Under the pieces are notes generated by a model. The model worked only from the letters and a program-made list of their open reading frames with translations. It did not search any database and was not told the DNA's origin. Shown in pieces: positions 44,515 through 56,458 of a DNA stretch of 64,000 nucleotides. The number at the start of each line of letters is the position of its first letter. Within the stretch, counting starts at the first letter, position 1. This DNA comes from Symsagittifera roscoffensis. Lineage: Eukaryota > Xenacoelomorpha > Acoela > Convolutidae. Where the stretch lies: assembly GCF_963678635.1 (NCBI RefSeq), contig NC_087064.1:45741346-45805345 (forward strand), in the 5' to 3' direction. The translations under genes were made by a program, and so were the position numbers.

Positions 44515-45759
44515 CGTCGTGGTTCCCAGCATTATCACCAGCGTATCCAGGTGATCCTCGCTCTGGAATTCCATCATCTTGATGACCTGAGCCACTGAGG
44601 CTCCTCCAAAGGACAGAGTGGTAGTCTGACCATAGACGAAGATCTCATTCAGATCCCTCACCAAACTGTCTCCTATGATTTACCTGGTCGCTCGTAGCGG
44701 GGTTCCAGCTCATGTCATTCAGGCAGGCTCGAGGATGCTCCGCAGCTACTTGCGTGAACTGGTGACGTGTCATCAGATTCTTCCTAATGTCTACCACGCG
44801 GGACTTTTGATAGGTTCTGCCATGCGCAGTCCCTGAGGACACTACCGTGTGGGGTGCTCGCTCCGAGCTATTAGATGAATGATCACGACGTTGGGAAGGA
44901 ACGATCCTACCCAATGTCCGTCCAGTGGTACGGTTGATCTCATCCATTGTTGCTCTGGCCACTTGGTTGAACGATTCTTGGAACTGAGGAGCGAGGTAGG
45001 TGTCAGAAGGGTCCGGTATCGCTCCTGTACTCTTGTCCTGGGGCATGTGTCGCTGGATCCCTCCGAGGATTTCATTGTCGCCAGAACTTCCTGTGACACT
45101 CGGCTCACCTTCGCCATATACAGCTCCTTCAGGTGCTTTATTTCATCCTCCTTGTAGGCCACCTGCAGATCTTCAAATTTCTTCTTCCATTCGTCTCTTT
45201 CTCGAGCTCTCGCCCTATACTCCTGGAGTTTGGCACACAGCTCGCTCTGATCTCTCTCCTTCTTCTCCAGCGTCTCGATCGTCTCCGACGTCTGGATCTC
45301 TATTTCACTCACCCTCACTCTCTTCGAAGGAGGAGCAGCTGTTGGAGAGTCGACCGAATGTGACGGGCCTGGCCCATCACGTTGTCTCTTTGCTCCGATG
45401 AGTGGCTGCGCCGGTTGGACTGGTAAGGGCATCTCACCTAGCCGGTGGTCCCTCTGTTCACCTAGTCCTGGCTCACGAGCCAGGTCGTGGCCAGACATTT
45501 TTCCACGCCGCCATCTCATCAGTCGATTTCGACCTCTCTCGGCGGTCCCGGACTCACCGATGGCCAACATTAACACGACTTCCGTAGGGCGATTCCCTCG
45601 ACCCTCTCGTCCTAATGCATTGAGGAGCGCGACCACAAACATCGCCAGCCCCTGGTCTTCTCGTGTAAAATCACAATCGATCAGCCACTGATAGATCTCG
45701 TCTAGAGTCGCTCCTAGACTCGCTGAGAGGAATTCCATAAGTTCGTTTGTGTCACCCAT
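44515..45759 (-). pseudogene. ORF2 N-terminal block, copy B
   Basis: The start at 45759 (MGDTNELMEF) is the first ATG after the inter-ORF segment and opens a 305-codon frame. It contains a helical head, basic clusters that could be nuclear localisation signals (GAKRQRDG, PSKRVRV) and a coiled coil (about residues 155-225). Frameshifts near 45055, 44685 and 44515 divide the rest into three frames. The middle one (45046-44645) holds a Gln/Ser/Arg-rich linker, and the part after 44685 starts the first SGNH-like unit (IIGDSL). Absent from copy A. Confidence 0.7.
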
Positions 45760-46250
45760 TTCTTATCGTGTTGATTCTTGCTGTCGTGCAGTGTCTTCCT
45801 GTCTCGTTTTGATTCAATCGATTCAATAAACAGTTTCTGATCAATCAAGATCTAAAAAACAAGTCGCGATTTAAAACCATCGTTTTTGGATACAACATCA
45901 TTCAACTCTTTAAAACTCTCCATTGAAATTCTCTTCTCGATTCTGATTTAAAAATTTAGCACCAAGGTAGATCGTCCACCTGTATCTTTGTCAGGGTAGC
46001 AGGAATGAGCGATGTCACCTTGATGACCTGGAGTACTCCAGGTCTTTTATGACACAAAACATGAAACATATCATAACAATAACATAACACATAAACACAT
46101 AAACATCACACATCATATATTATCACATAAAAACATAATCCCTAATATTGTACCTAAAACCTAACCTAATCTAAAACCTGACACTAATTCTTATCAAGTA
46201 ACTTAATAAAAACCACTTATCGCCAAACGCAATTCCTAGCATATGCTCAG
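45760..46250 (-). promoter_or_regulatory. Inter-ORF segment of copy B
   Basis: Counterpart of 27309-27605, with the perfect 20-bp palindrome at 46025-46044 and the second hairpin near 45963-45982. It ends at the first border of the 648-bp tandem duplication. Confidence 0.6.
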
Positions 46251-47548
46251 TGCTGTTTTGACCCACTTATTATCTCCGGAGCAAGAGCATCGTCCATCAA
46301 CTTGACACACCATATCTTTTTCAAAGGCGTCTCTTCCTGCACAGATGGTTCCAGATTGGTACGGACGACCGTACCATGTGGCAGCAATCTGGTTGGGCGT
46401 TTCGAAACTGCTATCTATATTATCACATAAAAACATAATCCCTAATATTGTACCTAAAACCTAACCTAATCTAAAACCTGACACTAATTCTTATCAAGTA
46501 ACTTAATAAAAACCACTTATCGCCAAACGCAATTCCTAGCATATGCTCAGATAGTATTTTTTATGTAAGTAAACCTCTATGTCAGTTTCTGAAAATATCA
46601 CATGTACAAGTGCGTACAACTCTCTCGGATGTAGCTATCCCCTATTAGGATCATATATTGGTAACGAGAGAGAGAGGTCACTCCTCTCTCAACCAAAAAA
46701 TCCCTAAGTCGAGTCAAGGCCAATACCAAGCTCTTTGGATCAACGTGTTGTCTATCAGTGGCCTTGGTAACCAGGAAACAAAAATATTTCCCTGGTATCT
46801 GTGATGCAACAGGGGGCAGCGCTATCATCCCTCCCACACCAGGCCTCTGTTTCCATAAAAATTCGATGTTCTTATACTCTCTTTTGAAATCAGCCGCTAG
46901 TGCTGTTTTGACCCACTCATTATATCCGGAGCAAGAGCATCGTCCATCAACTTGACACACCATATCTTTTTCAAAGGCGTCTCTTCCTGCACAGATGGTT
47001 CCAGATTGGTACGGACGACCGTACCATGTGGCAGCAATCTGGTTGGGCGTTTCGAAACTGCTATCTATATTATCACATAAAAACATAATCCCTAATATTG
47101 TACCTAAAACCTAACCTAATCTAAAACCTGACACTAATTCTTATCAAGTAACTTAATAAAAACCACTTATCGCCAAACGCAATTCCTAGCATATGCTCAG
47201 ATAGTATTTTTTATGTAAGTAAACCTCTATGTCAGTTTCTGAAAATATCACATGTACAAGTGCGTACAACTCTCTCGGATGTAGCTATCCCCTATTAGGA
47301 TCATATATTGGTAACGAGAGAGAGATCACTCCTCTCTCAACCAAAAAATCCCTAAGTCGAGTCAAGGCCAATACCAAGCTCTTTGGATCTACGTGTTGTC
47401 TATCAGTGGCCTTGGTAACCAGGAAACAAAAATATTTCCCTGGTATCTGTGATGCAACAGGGGGCAGCGCTATCATCCCTCCCACACCAGGCCTCTGTTT
47501 CCATAAAAATTCGATGTTCTTATACTCTCTTTTGAAATCAGCCGCTAG
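46251..47548 (-). repeat. 648-bp chimeric tandem duplication in copy B
   Basis: Two units (46251-46898 and 46899-47548). Each joins three non-adjacent pieces of the element: about 165 bp from just before integrase (matching 49000-49150), about 136 bp of sequence after the gag-pol stop, and about 347 bp of the macro-domain end. The units differ at few bases. Open frames across them (for example 47086-46598) are chimeric by-products. Confidence 0.85.
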
Positions 47549-48685
47549 TGCTGTTTTGAAGCTTACGTCCGCTGTTATCGCTATAGCGCACGTGCGTTCC
47601 GTGAGTATAAAATCGTTGTCCGTTATGACGATATTATTTGAATAATGGTTCGGTAGATCAAAATACGATTCAAAAATTCGTCCAAAAGGTGGTTTTTTAG
47701 CATTCTCGCCCTCTGTCTCTAGTTCTCCGGTTTCCCTTGCCGATTTCATTTTTTTTATTATCAGATATTCGGTGTGGGTGAGTCCTACCTCCACTCCCCG
47801 GACAAAAATATCCATCGACGTCCCCGTCGATCGCCCAAAGTCTAGGAGATCGAGGTTGGATTGTGGAACACGTAGAGGACCATCTGGGGCGACGCAGTTG
47901 GACTCGGTATTGTCATGACTGATGTATTTGATGCCGTCTTTATCGACGTCCTGAATCGTCAGAATCGTCTCTTTTGGATCTTTCAGCAGATCATGAAGCC
48001 ATTCGAGCACGCGCAAGTTCGTTAGTTCTTGCTCATGAGTCTGTTCCGCTTCTGGCTCGAACTTCACTTCCGGTTCTGATCGATCGTCGATCCAATCCTG
48101 ATCCATATCATTCACCAAGTCGATTTCGTCGAGCACTGCCACTTCGTCCAGTCCCACTAGCGAGTCCATGACATCACTTACAACTATCCTGTCCACAACG
48201 AAATCCTCGCCGTACGGATTGTATTTCTTCTTGTTTTTTCCTCTCTTGCTCTGGCGTGTTTCCACAGTGAGAGGAAAGTCAGACTGTATTCCTTTGTCAA
48301 TTTCGATTTGTTCCGGGCAGTCCCAGTCTTCCTCGGCATAAGGTAGAGTTTCATCGTCCACCTCTACACGCTCGGTCAACTCGAGGTCCAGTGGTAGGTC
48401 GCAATCGTCCACCACCCCATTCCCGTCGTTTTTGTCGCGAGTACCCCTTTCATTCACTTCACAAGCAGGATCCACTATCAAATAGTCTCCTTCTTGCATG
48501 TCCGCTGGGATGCACCAGTCCTTTGACGAGGCATTGTGTGGTTTGATATTTTCGTAATGAGCTGCTCTTCCAGTGCTCAATCGATAAAAACGACCTCCTT
48601 GGTGCACCTCTGTTATCTGAAATGGACCACGCCATTCCTTTAATAATTTCTTGGTTCCTTTTGGTGGAACCACTTCCTGGAACAC
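47285..48685 (-). pseudogene. Gag-pol C-terminal block, copy B (GPF motif to macro-like domain)
   Basis: 466 open codons matching copy A 25800-27190: GPF motif, acidic linker and macro-like end. It is preceded by a deletion of about 840 bp: sequence jumps from the segment after RNase H (near 48735) to just before this block, removing the integrase zinc finger and catalytic core. A 2-bp loss near the end (ISLSLP region) puts the last residues out of frame. Confidence 0.8.
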
Positions 48686-48734
48686 CCAGACGTAGTCGCC
48701 AACTGAGTAGGCTTTCGCATCGGCTGTCCTTTTA

Positions 48735-50023
48735 TCAAACCTTGTATTTATAGAGGACCTTGTCCTCCTCTTTTCGTTTGCAGGCTACAATTCCGTCCTT
48801 GTTCAGGTACAACAAGTCGTTTCGCTTCAGGTAGAATTGCTTCAAGATCTTGTAGCTGTCTTCTTCCAAGTCTCCCTTGTCAGGTGCTCCATTCTCGATC
48901 CATCTCTTCAGACTGCTCGTCATCCTATCATTTCGTTGAGCCCTTAGGAGATCCGACAGCCTGTACCTGGCTTTCAAATACGTCTTTACCACGTTCATTT
49001 GCCCACTCATTATCTCCGGAGCAAGAGCATCGTCCATCAACTTGACATACCATATCTTTTTCAAAGGCGTCTCTGCACAGATGGTTCCAGATTGGTACGG
49101 ACGACCGTACCATGTGGCAGCAATCTGGTTGGGCGTTTCGAAACTGCTATCAGCTCGAGCTCGTCTGCGGCATTATCTACCACGGTGCCCTCTTCATCTG
49201 AGGTGTATCTGTCCCTGTCTGGATCCTGATGCGTTTCTCGGTCTAGCCCGCGCTGCTTCCAGTCTACCAATAAGGAGTGGATTGCAATCTCTGACATATC
49301 GGAATTGGAAGTTGTTTCAGATGTGTTGTCCCAGGACTGGGGCCTCGAGTCAACACTTGAGTTGACTGACTCTCCAACATCATATTCCAAGTTGTCTGAG
49401 ATGTTTCTCGACTCCCCGGACAAAACTCTGTCCATTGGTTGCTTTGAACCCGACTCCCCAGACAAAATTATGCCCCTAGGTGGTCTCGTCAACCTCTCCC
49501 CGGACAAGTCGTCCTGCACGGGCTCAAAGGTGTCTGACTCCTCAGACAAGTCGTCCTTGACTGGCTCGAAGGTATCAGACTCCCCGGACGTTGTCTCGTC
49601 CCCTGACGACCAATCTGGGCTCGGCTCGTATTCTTCTTTTGCATCCGTGAAATGCACTCTCCTCGCGAAGCTAGATTTCGACTTGATCCTGACTTCCTCA
49701 GTGGCTTGGGTCTGATTCAGTGATCCATATTCAATGAACGAAGTTCTCAAAAAGACCTCTTTCGGCATCGAGCTCACCAGCTGGTTGACTATCGACCTGC
49801 AATCCCGTTCAACGCCTCGGCTGCGAATGGACACTGGCCTCTTCTCTGTTCTCTCGGTGACAGTCAACCGCTGCATGGTCTCCATCCACTCACGATCATG
49901 CCTATCCACTTCCCTGTCCAACAAGTCGCGGAGCTTTCCCATGACGTCCGGCGCCACGTTCACCGTCCTGTTCAATAGAGCCATGCTGTTTATACCCAGC
50001 CTGGTAAGTTCTTGTTGTACCAA
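48735..50023 (-). pseudogene. Gag-pol linker block, copy B
   Basis: Open stretches 50023-49061 and 49064-48735, separated by a 5-bp loss near 49072. Contains the Ser/Glu linker with SGES repeats (ACTCCCCGGACA on the plus strand near 49410, 49450 and 49580) between RNase H and integrase. Confidence 0.8.
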
Positions 50024-50029
50024 ATTGGA

Positions 50030-53000
50030 TCAGACTAGCAGATCCAACGGAACGGGCTCGCCTCTGGCTAAAAGCTTTATCTCCGCGGCCGTTTCCACTG
50101 GAAGGTCAGGGTGTGCGGGTATAGGATGCCCTGACTTGTCTAACCACCTAGTAAGTGGTAGTTTGTCGTAGGTTTCCTTGTCCAGAAATGAAAACCCGTC
50201 TTTGATTTCTGATTGGTTAGCCTGCTTCTCCTCGAGGCGCTCATAAAATTCTGTCTTTTTACTGAGGCTATCTGCGTTCTGGTGCTTGTCACGGGTACGG
50301 TGCTCTATGATCATGTGGTATCCATCCAGGCGCACGATCCAACGACCAATATAACTTTGGTCCATCGAATAGGTTTTCAGCCAGGCAATGGCACGGTTAT
50401 CCACACGTAACTTGAAGGGAGCACTCCCCAAGTAGGCCCTGTATTTTTCCACAAAAAAGATCACCGCAAACATCTCCGCTTTTGGTGCGCCGTACTTCAT
50501 TTCAGAATCACTCAGGACTTTACTCCCGTAGGCTATCGGACGAAGAACCGTTCTTCCGTTCCACTCCTGCTCCTGGTGAAGTATGCCCGATATCGCAACC
50601 ACTGATGCATCCGTGTCCAGCACGAACATTCCCTTCTCCGTTGGCATGCCGAGGACCGGTGCCTCGCAAAGTTCACGTTTGATGTTTTCAAATGAAACTT
50701 GTGCCTCATCAGTCCAAGTGAACTTTTTGCCCTTGTTTCTCATCAACCGCTGCATGGGGTATATTTTGTCAGCATATCCCTTGACGAACTCTCGATAATA
50801 ATTAGCGAATCCCAAAAAACTCATCAGCTGTGTATCTGTTTTAGGCGCCTTCCAGGTCAGCACCGCTTCAACCGCTTCAGGATCTGGTCTCACTCCATGT
50901 TTGTCCACCAGGCGGCCCAGATACTTTATGGAATCTCTGAGGATTTCACACTTAGAGGGTTTACATTTCAGACCCGCCTGCTTCATGCAAGAAAACACCT
51001 CCTCCAACCTCTCTATGTGATCTTCTAAGGTTGGTGTTGCAATCACGACATCATCAACATAACACATGATGAGATTCCCGTATTTCTTAGTGACGCTCGT
51101 GAGTGCCTGGGCCATCAGTCGCTGGAATGTGGCCGTCGCGTTGCACAATCCAAACGGCATCCTCTTCCACTGGAACAATCCCAGCTCGCACGCAAAGCCT
51201 GTTTTCTCTCGATCTTGCTTTCTGAGTGGCACTTGCCAGAACGCAGAGCCCAGATCCAACGTCGTGAAGAACTTCGCGTCTCCCAGCTTGGATAGGCTCT
51301 CATCGATGCGGGGAATCGGGTATGCGTCCTTTATAGTCATTGCGTTCAGATAACGGAAATCACAACAAAATCTGAGTTGTCCCCCTTTCTTTTTCGCCAT
51401 GACCACGCCACAAGCCCACGGGGACTTCGACGGCTCGATCATTTCGTACTCCATCAACATCTCGATTTCCTTCCTACACGCTTCTGACTTGTGAGGGGTC
51501 ATTCTTCTCGCCCCTTCCCTATGAGGTACCGAGCCCTCTTCTATCTCAATCTCGTGTTCTACAAAATTACAGCAACCTATGTCGGCCTTATGTTTCGAAA
51601 AAACGTCTGCGTTCCGATTTAGCGAATCTAGTTCCTTGTCTGATATTTTACCCTTCAAATGTTCTATCTCAGGTAGGGCTGGTTTATTCGCTGCTAACTC
51701 TGTTTTTGTCGGCCTCTCAGGAAAGTTGGAACAACTAGACAGCCCATCATCTGTTTCCGACTTCATTGAAAACAATTTCCTAGAAGATTTCAATTCATTT
51801 ACTCTCTTCCTTATACACTCTTGGTTCGCATGCAATGGACATTTAGTTACATCAAACTTTTTCAAGTTCTCCACACTCTGAAAGTCTGTGTTCAGAGGGG
51901 GAGCATAGCCAAGTTTCTTTCCCCTCTGTATTGTCACTGTTGTTGCTTCTGTGTTCAATAACACACTCACACACAGTCCGCTCTGAGTGAGTGAGAAGCT
52001 TCTTCCTAAAATAGCCGAGCTTTTACTGTTTGGAATTGGTACCAGACACACCTGTCTGTCATTGCTGAGTTCATTCAAGTTCCTCGTCCTAAACGTCGCT
52101 ACTACGGCTTGGTTTGATTTTAATCTAACTTTTCTATCCAGAAAAATCGGCACCTTGGCCTGGTTAATTAAGATCTTATTAAGGGGTCTCTTTTCATACT
52201 TTCTCTCAGGATCCTTGATCCTAATCAACCCGTCATTGAGATCGATCGTGACATCAAAGCTGCGCACGAAATCCCTTCCTAAGATTAACTGATCGGATTC
52301 GTCCAAATTTTCCACTACTAGGAAGCTCATCCAAAGATGTCTTCCTCCGAGCTGCAGTGAAATGATCGGGGTTCGTCCAGTCACATAGATCGCTCCCTGA
52401 TTGGCAGTTGCCAACCTGATGTTTGTCGGTATGAGATCCGACCTTTCGAAACCCATGTCGGTCCAAGTTTTGACTGGCATGACACTAACCACTGCTCCCG
52501 TGTCTAGCAGTCCCTTTACTGAAAGTTGTCTGCCTTGCACGTCCAGCACGTGTGCGGCCAGATCGGCCTCGCGACCTATGTGCACCGCATCTTGTTCGAG
52601 CATCGCGTTGTGTCCGATTCGTCTAACCTTCAGCTCATCTTGACCAATGTATATCCGGCCAATCTGATTGTTCCGGCCAACGTGAGCTTTTGTGTAGATA
52701 TTCATGCCATCCACTTTCATCAGCCTCGGGCCTCCTGTTGTGAGCAGCGCTCGCACTGCCCTGGAGTCCAGTTTGGGATCTTTCTCCTTCAGGTAGTCGG
52801 CATAGATGTCCAGGTGGACTAGTGTAATCTCAGATGGTTCACTCAAGTTCTTGACCACCTGGTGCCCTGCGACTGAGATAATGGACATTATTTTCGTCCC
52901 CTCCTTCGTCATGCCGAAGGTTCTCCCAGATATAACGTTCAGTTTTAGTCCCTGTTTCCTGGGTTCCTCTTTGTCTTCTACTTTCGTCGTTTTACCCAGA

Positions 53001-53059
53001 ATATTAAAACTTTCCCGAAGATCTGTGCTCTCCAGCTCCGACCTTACCCATTGCTCCAA
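50030..53059 (-). pseudogene. Gag-pol protease-RT-RNase H block, copy B (1009 codons)
   Basis: The largest clean pol segment of this copy. It includes LDTGA protease, RT with YVDD, and RNase H with DTDAS and RVDNRA, all catalytic residues kept. It has an internal gap of a few residues against copy A (after DSLNRNAD). It is closed by a nonsense codon where copy A has Arg (LDLLV then SNL) and is separated from gag by a deletion near 53065. Confidence 0.85.
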
Positions 53060-53070
53060 TTCTTTCGTGG

Positions 53071-55696
53071 CTAGGTCCTGTTTGTCCTTGCCGCCAGGCC
53101 GTAATCCACCTTGAGTGGGCTAGACGGCTCTGCCTCCAGGTTCGAGGCTACCACCTTATCAGGCAGTGTCGTTACCTTTTTGGTCGTGAAGGTGCTCGGT
53201 ATCGTCTCCTTTCTCCGAGATTCGGCCTCCTTCATCAGGCTTGCTCGACTGGCCTTGACACCCGAAAGCGCATCTTCGTGGCGGGGATGTTTCGCATCCG
53301 CCACTGCATCCCAAAATTGAGTACAATCCGACTTGAAGTGTCCCTCCAAATTACCGAAGAAACGCCTCGGACCATATTTCATGATGAGCCCTCTGACGTA
53401 CTCTTCGTGATCCTCGTCGGTCGCGTCGGCGTCCTCGAGAAAGTAGCCTATCGCCTTCATGTTCTGTTTGTATGCAGAACACGCGAAAACGTGATGGTAC
53501 ATCGAACCACAATTCGCACACGATCTCCTCTGATCCATGTCATCGCGAGGTTTGTACCAACTGGAGTTCGCACCAGTGTTTGTCCCGCTGTAGTTACCAT
53601 AATTGCTGTAACGGTTTTGCGCCCTCGGTTTTATGAGTAAATACTCGCGGGACTTCATACGCAAATCATCGGGCGTGGGTACCTGGTCAAGTGACAGGGT
53701 GAAGTGTGTGGCCAACACCGTCTTCAACTCCTCACTCTTTACTCCGTCCATGAACTTCGAAGCAATCGCCAAGTTCCGCTCGGTTATTCTCTCATCGGGA
53801 TTGCTTCTCCTCCTAAGCAATTCAAGGTCGTCCAAAAATTTATCTATGGATTCGTCATCTCTTTGACACCTCTTTTCGAACTTCACCATAGCCTGGTGCC
53901 CTTGTACTCCAGAGCCGAAACGATTCAGCAGGATGTCGAATATCTTGCGAGCGCTGTCTCTCTCATTGGCTCTTTTCGCCATTACGCAATTTAGTGCCGT
54001 ACCCTCCAGGTTGCTCGTTAGCGCGCTGCACTCTTGTTTCTTGGAGAGACTCTCTTCCTCAAAGTTTAACTTCATCACCTCTATCCAAGTATCAATGCAG
54101 CCGTCGGACTCGTCTTTGTATGACTTCGGCTTTTTCAGTGTCCTTCTTGACCTTTCTCCTCTCTCGGTTGACTTCGAGAGTTTGGTGATGAATGTTTCTA
54201 GAGATCTGTTCAGAGGCTCAAACATCGAAGCATACATCGTCGTGTCCTGTCAGACTGTAGTCAGATCTGGCACTGAACTGACTTGTGGCACAGTTGGCAA
54301 CCTCGTCTCCGGGGTAGCATCTGCCTCCGGCGGGACTGGATTCGTCCAGCCAGGCCTCGACGGGGCTGCCCTTGGCCGCTCCTTGTTCCTAGGTTCGTAG
54401 TTCGTTCTCGAGCTTTGCTGGGCTCTGGCATTGCTGCCCGTACCATCTCCATCATTCGCATGGCGTGAGCGCTCTCTTTGGTTGGAACGCTCCTGCCAAT
54501 TGCTCCCATTCAGGATCGCGTCAAGCTTCCGCATCATTAAGTCAGACTTGGCATCTAACCTTTTCTCCAGGCTAGTCATCGTGTGGGCGTAGGTACTATC
54601 AGGATCGTTCACCAATCGCTCGATCTCTCTCGTCATCCTAGCCTCTCTTTCCTGGACTCCTTGTTTGCCTGTGTCAGGCTCTCCGCCAGGCATTGATCGG
54701 TGTTGCGAATCAGTTGAGCCTGATCAACCCTCGCCTGCGACTTCGCGTGCGTTAGTTCATCTCTCAGATTCTCTCGACCCTGGTGAGCTCTCTCGTCAAC
54801 CTGATCTATTCTCTTAGTCATGTCCCGTCTCAGTTCATCCAGACCATTCATTACGCCAGCGAACATGTCACTTATGTCGCCAGTGGCCCCAAATGACGGG
54901 GTTAGTCCCAAAGAAGATGAGGTCAACTGCGGCTGCAGCCTGGTGCTTGATGACGCACCGCCTTTTTGCTTGCTCATCGACGTCATCAATCTGTCGAACG
55001 TTGATGACGCTCCCATCGTTATCCCATCTGACATGGGCCTGGTCGGCGAGGCGGACGACGCCTTCCTGCTCATGTCGTTCCGTGGGCACGGTGTGAATTT
55101 CACATGCGGATGGGCTATCTCCGGGTAGTCATAACTGGAAGATAAACCTTCAGTTCGTAGTGACGCCATGCGCTCATCGTACAAAGACTTCCAACTCTTC
55201 TTGGCCTTCGAACCCGGTTGTTCTTCACTCGGGCTTATACTCGACATCATCGCGTTGTTGCTCTGCTTGGCCAGAGATGAGTGGGTATTAGCCTAATGTG
55301 AATATTCTCTCCTCCACCTATGACTCTTGGTCTCCGATTTGGACCTTCCCTTGAATAACACTTCCTCTCGCGGCTCGACCTCGGAACGCTCCGAGGTCTC
55401 CTCCGTCCTCTCGACTTCCTCCCGCTCGAGGTCCTCGCTTGGCTCAAAGTCGGGTCGAATAAGCGTCCGTTCTCCTTCGTCAAAGGGGTCCACAAGCGTT
55501 TCGCTCGCGGTTCCGGCCTCGGCGCTCCGCCTTTGATCGCCATCGAGGTTTTTCTCGCTCCTTAATCACATTTCGCAAACACGTCGGAGGCGCTGCTAAA
55601 CGAGGACTGACTACGCCTAGTTTTAAATTTTCGCGTGCTGCCCTTGCTCAGCCTGGGAATCTTACTAGTCGATCCTAACGAATCCCTGCGCTGCAT
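53071..55696 (-). pseudogene. Gag block, copy B
   Basis: Start at 55696 (MQRRDSLGS). Broken into several frames, with stops near 55562, 55293, 54633 and 54250 and frame changes between them. The 54237-53071 part is a clean capsid and zinc-knuckle region. Knuckle 1 is complete here (CANCGSMYHHVFAC) while knuckle 2 has lost both first Cys residues (RRFFGNLEGHFKSDC), the reverse of copy A. It keeps about 190 bp near 55100-54910 that copy A has lost. Confidence 0.8.
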
Positions 55697-56124
55697 GCTT
55701 TGTGACAAAAAACAATATTCGTATGATTTAATGGCGATGCACACGTACCGCAAACAAGTTCAAGTTAAATTACTTAACGCTACCTCTTCGATCTCGTAAG
55801 TATCAAGAATGTCTCTTAGGTTTCTCAATGACAATCTTAGTGATTCAGCTAGAGTTACACGCACACAGGGCCTGCTCAGTATTGATATAATGCTAACTCA
55901 ACCCTGTTGTATAGTTTACAAAATTTTCACAAGATATAATCAACACACAAAACACAATCGATAGTCAGACAAGAATATCCTACAGGTGACAGCGACCTCT
56001 CGTCAGTATCAATTTATCTCCACACGTTTTATCAAGTCACTGCTTTGTTAAAATCAAACAATCTTTGGTAAAAAGCAGTGATGATTCAGAAACAGATCAA
56101 TAAAACTTAGTCTTAAAGAAATAG

Positions 56125-56273
56125 ACTTCCCTCAATCGGAACGATCCGAAAGAACAAAGCCCAGGACACAGTCTTCTCAAGTGAGTGTGTATTTGCCTAA
56201 TACACCCACCGAGGTCTTCTTTTAGGTGTCCTGCGATTGCCCGAGCTGTCCTATTAAGTAGCTCAAGGCAACC
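56125..56273 (-). ncRNA. Structured RNA module 2, copy B
   Basis: P2 AGGACAC/GTGTCCT and P1 GAGCT/AGCTC pair perfectly. P3 has GGGTG against CACTC, a G-U pair replacing the G-C of copy A. Confidence 0.6.
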
Positions 56274-56305
56274 TCTGATCGAAAAATTCTTAAGTCTAAG
56301 AAAAA

Positions 56306-56458
56306 GCTCCCCCACACCCGGACTGCTCCAAGTGCACGAGAGTAGGGAACAACTTTTCTTCTCAAGTGAGTGTGTATTTGCCTAATACACTCACCAAGGT
56401 ATTCCTTTATTTGTTCCCGGATTGCCCGACCTTTCCTATTAAGTAGCTCAAGGCAACC
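56306..56458 (-). ncRNA. Structured RNA module 1, copy B
   Basis: P2 GGGAAC/GTTCCC kept. P3 is GTGAGTG/CACTCAC, compensatory to copy A. P4 CACTTGGA/TCCGGGTG has G-U pairs. P1 has one mismatch. Confidence 0.6.
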
